DNA of 64,000 nt from contig CM068586.1 of NCBI GenBank assembly GCA_035048485.1, positions 27,980,349 through 28,044,348 of the forward strand. Reading direction: 5' to 3'. Origin of the DNA: Pteria penguin. Lineage: Eukaryota; Mollusca; Bivalvia; Pterioida; Pteriidae. Each line of letters begins with the position of its first letter. Positions within the stretch are counted from its first letter, which is position 1. The translations under genes and the position numbers were made by a program. Positions 57,070 to 64,000 of this stretch are shown one piece after another. A model generated the notes under the pieces. That model had not been told where the DNA came from and ran no database searches. It saw nothing but the letters and a program-made list of their open reading frames with translations.

Positions 57070-60000
57070 ATGCCGTCTTTGGAAGAGTATGTTTCTATTC
57101 TTTATACAATATGTGAAATGACATGTTCTCATTTATTGTAAAGCTTACTTGAATTGATATTTACTTGTATCTTATTTCAGATCTGCACCCATTAGCTGGG
57201 CGGAACAAGTTGAACAAGTAGAAGATGGTAATTTAATCGTATTCTTGGCATAAACGTGTTAAAATTATCCAGATTTCAAGTGTTATAATATAACCATTTA
57301 TATTACATGGTTATCTTATAATTGATCATTCCAACAATTTTTTATGTAAGTTAACATAAAAGACCAACCTCATATATTCGTGGTATCAGTTATTGACGGG
57401 TTAAAATGTTCCATAGTCAAAAGATTTTCAACATTGACAACAATGTTCTAACGATACATAGAATTACCGCTATTCACTGGAATTACCACATAAATGACCA
57501 GAATTACTGTTTAATGGACCGGAATTACCGTTGTGTAAGTAGATAATAACCCAATGTACCTAGAAAGTAAAACTTTATACTATATAAAGGTAATATTAGC
57601 AAAGAACAACGAGATATTGTTATTTTTTCGCACAGCATTTACATGTATGTACAACCAGACGGGTTTGGAGTTTGAAGTGTGAACTACTACCCGAGATTTA
57701 TAACTCCGTCATATTTCATTCATCTTTATGTTGATCTGTTGGTAAATTTAGATTCCAGTTTATGATTTTCTGAAAGAACAGATGAAATTTAATGCAAAAG
57801 TTTATATACATGTACAAGAATTAGATTTTATCAGTTATCAGTTAGACGAGATAGATATGGCTTTAACCCAAACCTGATCCCAAACTGAAATTGCCGAAAT
57901 GCAGAGGAAGGACAGTTATTGTCATTTTTCATCAGAAACAGATTTTATGTGGTATAAAGTTATATTCTCTAGGTATATTGGGTTATTAACTACTCACACA
58001 ACGGTAATTCCGGTTCCTTTAACGGTAATTCCAATCATTTATGTGGTAATTCCGGTGAATAGCGGTAATTCCAGTGATTCTATGTACCCATGTTCTAATG
58101 ACTTATTCTTCTTATGATATTGTGCAGGACCCCATTTTGGTGTTGCGCACACAGTTAAAAAGGTATCTTCAAGCTGTGGATGTATATGAACAATAGGCTC
58201 ACAATTCCTTACGTTGTGTATACTTGCAATTTTGATAAACCAAATTGCCAGCACAGTTCTACGTATTTAGGCATATAAACAAATTGGAAAATTTGACATA
58301 AATTGGAAAAAAATGTGTGTGGAGTCTTCAGATGACAGATCAAGGGTAAGTTATTATTGCCGATCGTTTATGTTTATATATCATATGTGAGATGTTTGTT
58401 TCATTTGATGCCGAAATGCGTAGAATCGTGCCCACCATTCCATTTTTCAAAATTGCAAGTTTACGCAGTGTAAGGAATAGTGGCCCTATCATTCAAACAG
58501 GGCCACAACTTGCGGCTATTAAAAAGGTAAAATTATTTGTTGGAAGGTTTTGATTTAGAATTTGAATAAAAACGTTCAGTTGCTTGAATAGTGAATTGTA
58601 CAATGTACGGCCCTTCCCAAGGCATATCTTAATTTGGCTTAAACATTGAAGTCTTGAGGGAATGGGCCTTTACATTGTGCTGCAGAAAGGAGTAACAAAC
58701 GATGATGGTTGCAGGATAGAAGGAGTCGTGGAAGCTTTTCACATGACAGCAAGGTTGAAAAAGAACGTTGGGATTGTCCCCATGTTGTGGCACCAGTGTT
58801 ACCACACAGTACAGCATGATCATTTGGGCTTTATAAAGTCTTCTTGCTTGTAGGCCTTCAAATTGGAGTTGTTCAAACATGGTGGAAACAATGCTTTCTT
58901 TTCTGTAATTCCTCATAATAAACTGTGCAGCTCTTCACTGGACCCCATTTATGGCAGTCTGGTGGGACTCGTTTCAATTATCCCACTTGGTGGAGGCATA
59001 CTCTACTAGAGGGTGAACAAGACTCTTCTAGCTTAGCTCATTGATGTTTTTGGGCAGCTGCCTAGATTTCTTCTAAGAAAGTGTTGTTAGCCTTCTTTGT
59101 CATGTTGTTAATGTGTGGCCCTCAAGAGAGATTGTTGTCAATTGTCAAGCCTAGGTATTTTGCTCTCTGTTCTCTGTAGTTATGAATAATGAGTAATGAT
59201 TGGTGTATTGGCCAGTCATAATTCGGCACTAGTTGGTAATCTGGATAACTTCCACTTATCTGGATTAAGCTCATCATCCAGTTCTTCTCCCATTCTGGGA
59301 ATGATTCCAGCAGCTTGTCTAGGTCTTCCTGTAATGATCTGGATTATTCTGGTGTCCACCCTTGTGTTGATGGTCTGACACATCAATCATTCACAAACAG
59401 TGGTGATGTTGAGTTTACTTTTTAGGGAAGGTCATTTATGTATATTACGAACAACAGAGGACTGAGCACTGTGCCTTTGGGGACTCCTGAAGAAACTTTT
59501 GTTGGTTTAGAAGTTTGCCATTGACCACCACCTACTGTGTTCGATAGGGTGAAGAATGTAGTGTACCACCATCTCCAAGAGGGGATATTCCCATACCATC
59601 AATCTTTTTGCTCTTGACACAAGAGTAAAGCTTCTTGTTGGTACTATCCTCAGAGATCATATTGTTGATGAGGACATGCAGTCTTTCCTGCTCCCCAACT
59701 GTATTGTTCTAAATCTGTCCAAGTCTTCATTCTTCTGAGTGTGCGCTTTTGTCTACTTAAGCACCAAATATTCCTGTTGCTTCAAGGTTGACTGAAGTTT
59801 GTAGACATGTATTTGGATGGTAAATGGGCTTGAATGGTGTTAATACATTTAGCCTTAAATTTCATTAACAGGACAATGATGGTGGCTAGCTCAGCTTTCT
59901 TTGTTGTTTAAATTCTTTAGAAATGTGTCGGAGTTCTTTCTCCATGGCCTTTGTGTTTATTTTGGACCAGATGTAAATTAATTGTCTGGTTGGAAGACGT

Positions 60001-63000
60001 CTCTGAGCCATTATATTTGTTTGCATCAATAAGGACTGTCATGATCACTCAGCCCTGGTATTGCAGAAGACGTTTGTCCAGGATGTTTCCATGGTGAGTT
60101 GGAAAGTCCACTATTTGCTGGCATCCTGTGTCATTAAGGACATCAATAAATGACTGATTGATGCTGCCATGGTATTGATGTCATTAATTATGTCCATTTT
60201 CAGTTGATATCTGGTAGCTTTGTATCACCTCCTATCCATATGAAGTTGAATTTGTAGATGGTGCACAAGTCATGTAGTGTGTTGGTGAGATTGTGAGTGT
60301 ATTGCATATTGCTATCAGTTGGTCTATAAACATTGCATACAGTGATAGGTTTTGACACATCTGATGATGGGATAAATGCAGCGAAAATCTCTGTTTTTGA
60401 TTGAAGTGGTATTTCTGAAGCATCAATGTTGCATTTGGTAATTAAAGCTACTCTTCCATATATACTATTAGAGGGTCCCTCCTCGCAGCAAATTTATATG
60501 AAGCAGGTAGGATCTAACACTCTTTGATTGAAGGGTTGAACCAGATTTCAAACAAATGTATAGCAGGTAGGATCTCACTCTCTTTGATTCAAGGGTTGAA
60601 CCAGATTTCACAAACAAGAATGATGTTGGGGTTTGAAAATGAAGCATACTCCTAAATTCCTTTTTAAAAATGCTTTGAAAGTTGATTGACATAATACACA
60701 CTTTCCCCTTTACAAGTTACTTATGTTGCTGCTGTGGTGAGAATGTTGAAAGTGGGTCACCAAAAAATAAGTGAGAGCAATCAGACTCCTTGGATGGTGT
60801 ATTATTAGTGGTGCTCATTGAAATAGTACTTGAGTGCTCAAATTCATTGAATAAACTGGAATTAAAGTTGGGGATTCCACAATTGCAGTAATACCAGCTA
60901 AAGTCAGTTGCTTTCAGTGGCTCATTTACACTGTACACATACAGGCAGTCTATGTGAAACCAAAACTCACACTTAGAGTTTATCGTACGTGCAGCTCACC
61001 TGTTGATATTCCAACACCAGATGAGTCAGATGTTCTCCATACTTTTTGGTAATGGCATACTTTAATGTTTCAACACACTGAAAAGAAGGGTGTTTAGATA
61101 AAGTGGCCAGTATATATTTACCGGTAACCATATAGTTATGGGGTATATCTGTCTTATATCCCCAGCTTTGACCCACTTTGAGTGTATCTAAGCCTTGAAC
61201 AGCTGTGGACACCTCTTTCAAGATTTTAAATACAAGTTTTCAAAGGAACATTTTCTGTTTAAACATTTTATTAGTCTGAAAGGTCTGATCACTTACCCAA
61301 CCTTCAACATTTATTTGAACAATTTGAGGTGGTTTTTTTTTTCTGTATCTTTCCCAAATAGGTTCTGTAAAATTCACTGACAGTCGGGTTTAGTATGAAT
61401 CTGTGTAGGTGACATCACATAATCTAAAATGTAAGACCTAGACCTAAGACTTGGGTCTGAAATATTCTGATAGAGATTATTGACAGAAACTGACATGATC
61501 TTGCAGGCACATGCAAACAATAACTTTATTGAAATATGTCTCTAATTCATTGTACAAGCATTTTAATTATATCTTTAGAAATGGTTTCACATATAGTTAA
61601 GTTCAGACCAAAATTCTACCTCAAAATCTATGACTCTGGATGACAGTTGAAGGTGGGCTAATTAGTCCGATCTTACAGAATAAAACATAAGATTTATTAA
61701 ACATCTGGACCTTGAATGTACATGTGTATTTATGTAGGTGGACTTCCACCTTCATCAGAACATTATGATGAAGCAAAAGGCATCAAAGTTATGACAGAGT
61801 ACAAGTACAATGATGATGGCAAAATGGTCAAGGTAATGTGTATTTCATTAACATGTCTACTTGGAATTGCATGGTTAAAGAAAATATTTCAGAATTCAGA
61901 TACTGTGTTTTGGTTTTTTGTAGGAAGAGAATGTACATATCAGCTACATGTATAGTAATATGTGATCAAGATATTGTATGTATTAAAATCATGTTTAGTT
62001 TTACATGATCAAGAAAATGTATACATCAAGTGCATGTATAGTGAAACATGATCAGCATGGTCAAGAAAGTGTAGATCAATATTGTGTTTAGTATAAGTAC
62101 TATAACATGGTTAACTTTGTCAAGAAAGTGCATATATCAAGCATGTTTGTCATGCTGTAATATCTATATGGTTTAGCTGTTTTTATGGCCTTTTTATGCC
62201 TTGATTGATTGATTATTGTTTTACGTCATACGACGAATATTTCACGTATATGGTGACGGCATCTGCCTGATGCGGAGCATACAAATTTTGACCTTTGCAA
62301 CGGACCCACCCGAAGCAGTGAGGGATCTTTAACGTGCCATGCATACCACGACACAGGGCCTCGGTTTTTACTGTCTCATCCGAAAGACATGACACCGGCA
62401 TGACCAGAGCGGGACTCAAACCCCGGCCTTCCGATCAGGAGTCCGACGCGATACCACTAGGCCACGCCGGCATTTTTATGTCTTAAACCGATGTAGTATT
62501 ATGAAATATTGTCAAGACTTGCATACCCAGCATGTGAGTAAAACAATATTCTGTTTGAATATGATATTTTTACATTGAGTGATTTTGTAGGTCATCAAGA
62601 CATACAGAGTAGAAAGGATGAGAGTAGTCAAGACTATTGCTAAAAGGAAGGTAAGTATAATTTTTTCAAACATTCTGCACCATTTTTCATAATTATACCA
62701 TTACAAAAGCACTCAATTTCCAGAAATGTTCAGCCACTGTTCCTTTATCTAGTGGTTTACAATTCTTTTTACATACAATCCAAAGCTGTCATTACAAGCA
62801 TTATTCATAAATTTAAAAAGTACAGAAATATGATAATAAACAGTTTACAAAAGCATCAAATAAGACCAGGTGGCCAAAAATTGATGGAAATAAAGTATTT
62901 GTTATTATATAATTTTTACATTCAGGAATTTGAGATATATATTTAATTTTTTTTTGAAGTTTTCCACAAAACAGCATTTTAAGAAAAATCTGTAGGAATA

Positions 63001-63580
63001 CTTTTTATGAATGTTTCCAACATCATTTCAGAAAGTTTGAGAACCCTAGTTATCTGTGTTTATATTGGCCTACTGCAGAATCAAGCTGACTTGTGTAAAA
63101 GTTGTGTAGTGATTATTAATTCAGTTTGAATTTTTTGTAATTGTTTAATCACTTGAGATATGCTCAGGTAAGTAGCTACCACCTTTATTATCTCACTGTG
63201 ATATGTAGAAAGACTTAAGACAGACTAAACATCTTCTTGGATTTCTCCATCAAGCAGTGGTTACCAAAATGTGCATACTTGTTGCAGTGATAAAGATTAT
63301 GGCTTATGCTTATGCAAATCGAGTTCATTCCCTGGCTTGCACCACATTGATAGAGGTTTGTAATATTAATGAAATGATATGACATTGTTGAAAGTGGTGG
63401 AAATCTTGTCAACTAAGGTGGAATACCTAAAAAAGAGAGAGAATTTTCTGCATTGTAAAACATATCTTTCAGACATGGCGCAAGTTTGGTGCAGCAGAAA
63501 GGGATCCTCCTGGTCCCAATCCAGCAAACACTATCGTTCAAGTGGAGGAGATTAACATGCAGTTTGTCCACAATCAAGAG
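57070..63580 (+). CDS. EIF3G: Translation initiation factor eIF3 subunit G, 5' part
   Basis: Five coding exons join in frame: 57070-57086, 57181-57227, 61738-61832, 62591-62650 and 63473-63580, all with GT-AG introns, giving the first 109 residues; the gene continues beyond the window. The product starts MPSLEESAPISWAEQVEQVED, followed by GGLPPSSEHYDEAKGIKVM, TEYKYNDDGKMVKVIKTYRV, RKTWRKFGAAERDPPGPNPA and QVEEINMQFVHNQE. This matches the eIF3G N-terminal domain (human PSWADQVEE, TVTEYKIDEDGKKFKIVRTF, KNWKKFGNSEFDPPGPN). eIF3G is part of the eIF3 complex on the 40S ribosome and aids scanning and reinitiation; its zinc-binding motif and C-terminal RRM must lie downstream. Intron 2 is 4.5 kb and carries two mobile elements. 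The start ATG (CCAACATGCC) is 230 bp from the C10 start. Confidence 0.95.
57455..58088. mobile_element. Long-TIR element in EIF3G intron 2
   Basis: Left arm (about 57455-57560) and right arm (about 57975-58088) are inverted copies of about 110-120 bp with GGAATTACCG subrepeats and end AATAACCCAATGTACCTAG. A direct repeat ATGTTCTAA flanks both sides (about 57443 and 58090), a possible target duplication. The interior is non-coding. Confidence 0.72.
58600..60720 (-). pseudogene. Decayed non-LTR retrotransposon (CR1/Jockey-like) in EIF3G intron 2
   Basis: Minus strand, 5' to 3': endonuclease-like pieces (ETWFNPSIKE and ILPASYKF near 60590-60500, then SFIDVLNDTGCQQIVDFPT near 60150), the reverse transcriptase block GVPKGTVLSPLLFVIYINDL (about 59490-59430), and the C-terminal block LEYASTKWDN, then IVSTMFEQLQFEGLQARR (about 59010-58840). 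This domain order (endonuclease, RT, thumb) is that of LINEs. Frames are interrupted by many stops and shifts, so the copy is inactive. The ILPA segment appears twice (60500 and 60570), a small internal duplication. Confidence 0.85.
62205..62473 (-). repeat. tRNA-derived SINE family A, full copy in EIF3G intron 3
   Basis: Minus strand: tRNA-like head GTGGCCTAGTGGTATCGCG, then GGGGTTTGAGTCCCGC (B box), then a body with CGTATATGGTGACGGCATCT (plus-strand reading) and a TTGATTGATTATTG end. Shorter relatives at 2918-3085 and 19196-19370. Confidence 0.88.
63200..63425 (+). repeat. Old SINE family B copy in EIF3G intron 4
   Basis: AAATCGAGTTCATTCCCTGG (degenerate B box), AGAGGTTTGTAA and TTGTTGAAAGTGGTGG follow the order of the family B body. 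Confidence 0.5.
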
Positions 63581-64000
63581 GTAACTATATCAGGTCTGCT
63601 AAGTCAGATTTTGTTGTCGGTGAATATTTGTAATTGTGGCAGGTTTAAACCTTTTTCATTTAAGTGTGCAAGTTTTAATTGTTTGATTTTGCTATGGAGA
63701 GGCCGATTGGTGCACTAGTTATGAAATTGGAATTCTAATCTGATGATCAGAATAAAATCTCAAACATTGCATAGATTGTAAATGAGGCCATGTACCAGGT
63801 AACTACCCTGAAGGTGAAATGATAACCAACGAAATATAACCATCATGTAGTGACTCAACCTATAAACAATATACAAATGATGTTTAAAACAATTTACAAG
63901 GCATGAGACAGCATATGTTTACAAAAAGCTTGTATGAACAGCACCTTCAAATATCATTTCACAAAGTGTACTTCTGATTTCTCCTACAATTAACAATATA
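63581..64000 (+). other. EIF3G intron 5, start
   Basis: Follows donor GAG|GTAACT. No further exon is seen before the window ends. Confidence 0.8.

Overview
This is AT-rich, intron-rich invertebrate nuclear DNA, most likely from a bivalve mollusc. The basis is split metazoan genes (BiP/HSPA5, EIF3G, protein C10), many tRNA-derived SINEs, foldback elements and AGGTCA-rich tandem arrays, and a hammerhead-bearing repeat of a kind common in bivalves. No species is claimed. Most of the window is repeats and introns; few of the open frames longer than 60 codons are real genes.

Layout. 0-3.7 kb: an old Ty3-type gag fragment on the minus strand, a repeat carrying a small hammerhead ribozyme, and the first coding exon of an SLC5-type transporter (minus strand) interrupted by an in-frame stop. 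4.5-15 kb: tandem arrays and non-autonomous elements (a GATACG array, a 2.5 kb GCTCACCTGAG element, a MITE that is a perfect hairpin). 15-35 kb, minus strand: at least fifteen box C/D snoRNAs with matching C and D boxes and terminal stems, and no recognisable protein exons. Guide sequences identify relatives of SNORD76, SNORD80 (two copies), SNORD44, SNORD14/U14 (three copies), SNORD79, SNORD81 and SNORD74. With them lie four copies of an unassigned snoRNA and two single unassigned ones. Six of these families are the ones carried by the vertebrate non-coding host gene GAS5, so this looks like an invertebrate GAS5-like host.

36.3-42.5 kb: a GC-richer promoter zone with E-box and ERSE/UPRE-like sites, then the complete ER chaperone BiP/GRP78 (plus strand, non-coding first exon and five coding exons, HDEL end). 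43.5-44.2 kb: a decayed Ty3-type integrase. 46.7-47.5 kb: a very homogeneous 30-bp minisatellite of 27 units. 50.1-56.8 kb: protein C10 (C12orf57 family, minus strand, three exons). Its start codon lies 230 bp from that of EIF3G (plus strand, from 57.07 kb, first five coding exons, running off the window), so the two share a short bidirectional promoter. EIF3G intron 2 holds a long-TIR element and a decayed non-LTR retrotransposon; intron 3 holds a SINE.

Functionally the recognisable genes share a protein-synthesis theme: rRNA-modification and processing guides, a translation initiation factor and the main ER folding chaperone. Joint control of the snoRNA host and BiP is only an inference from their divergent arrangement.
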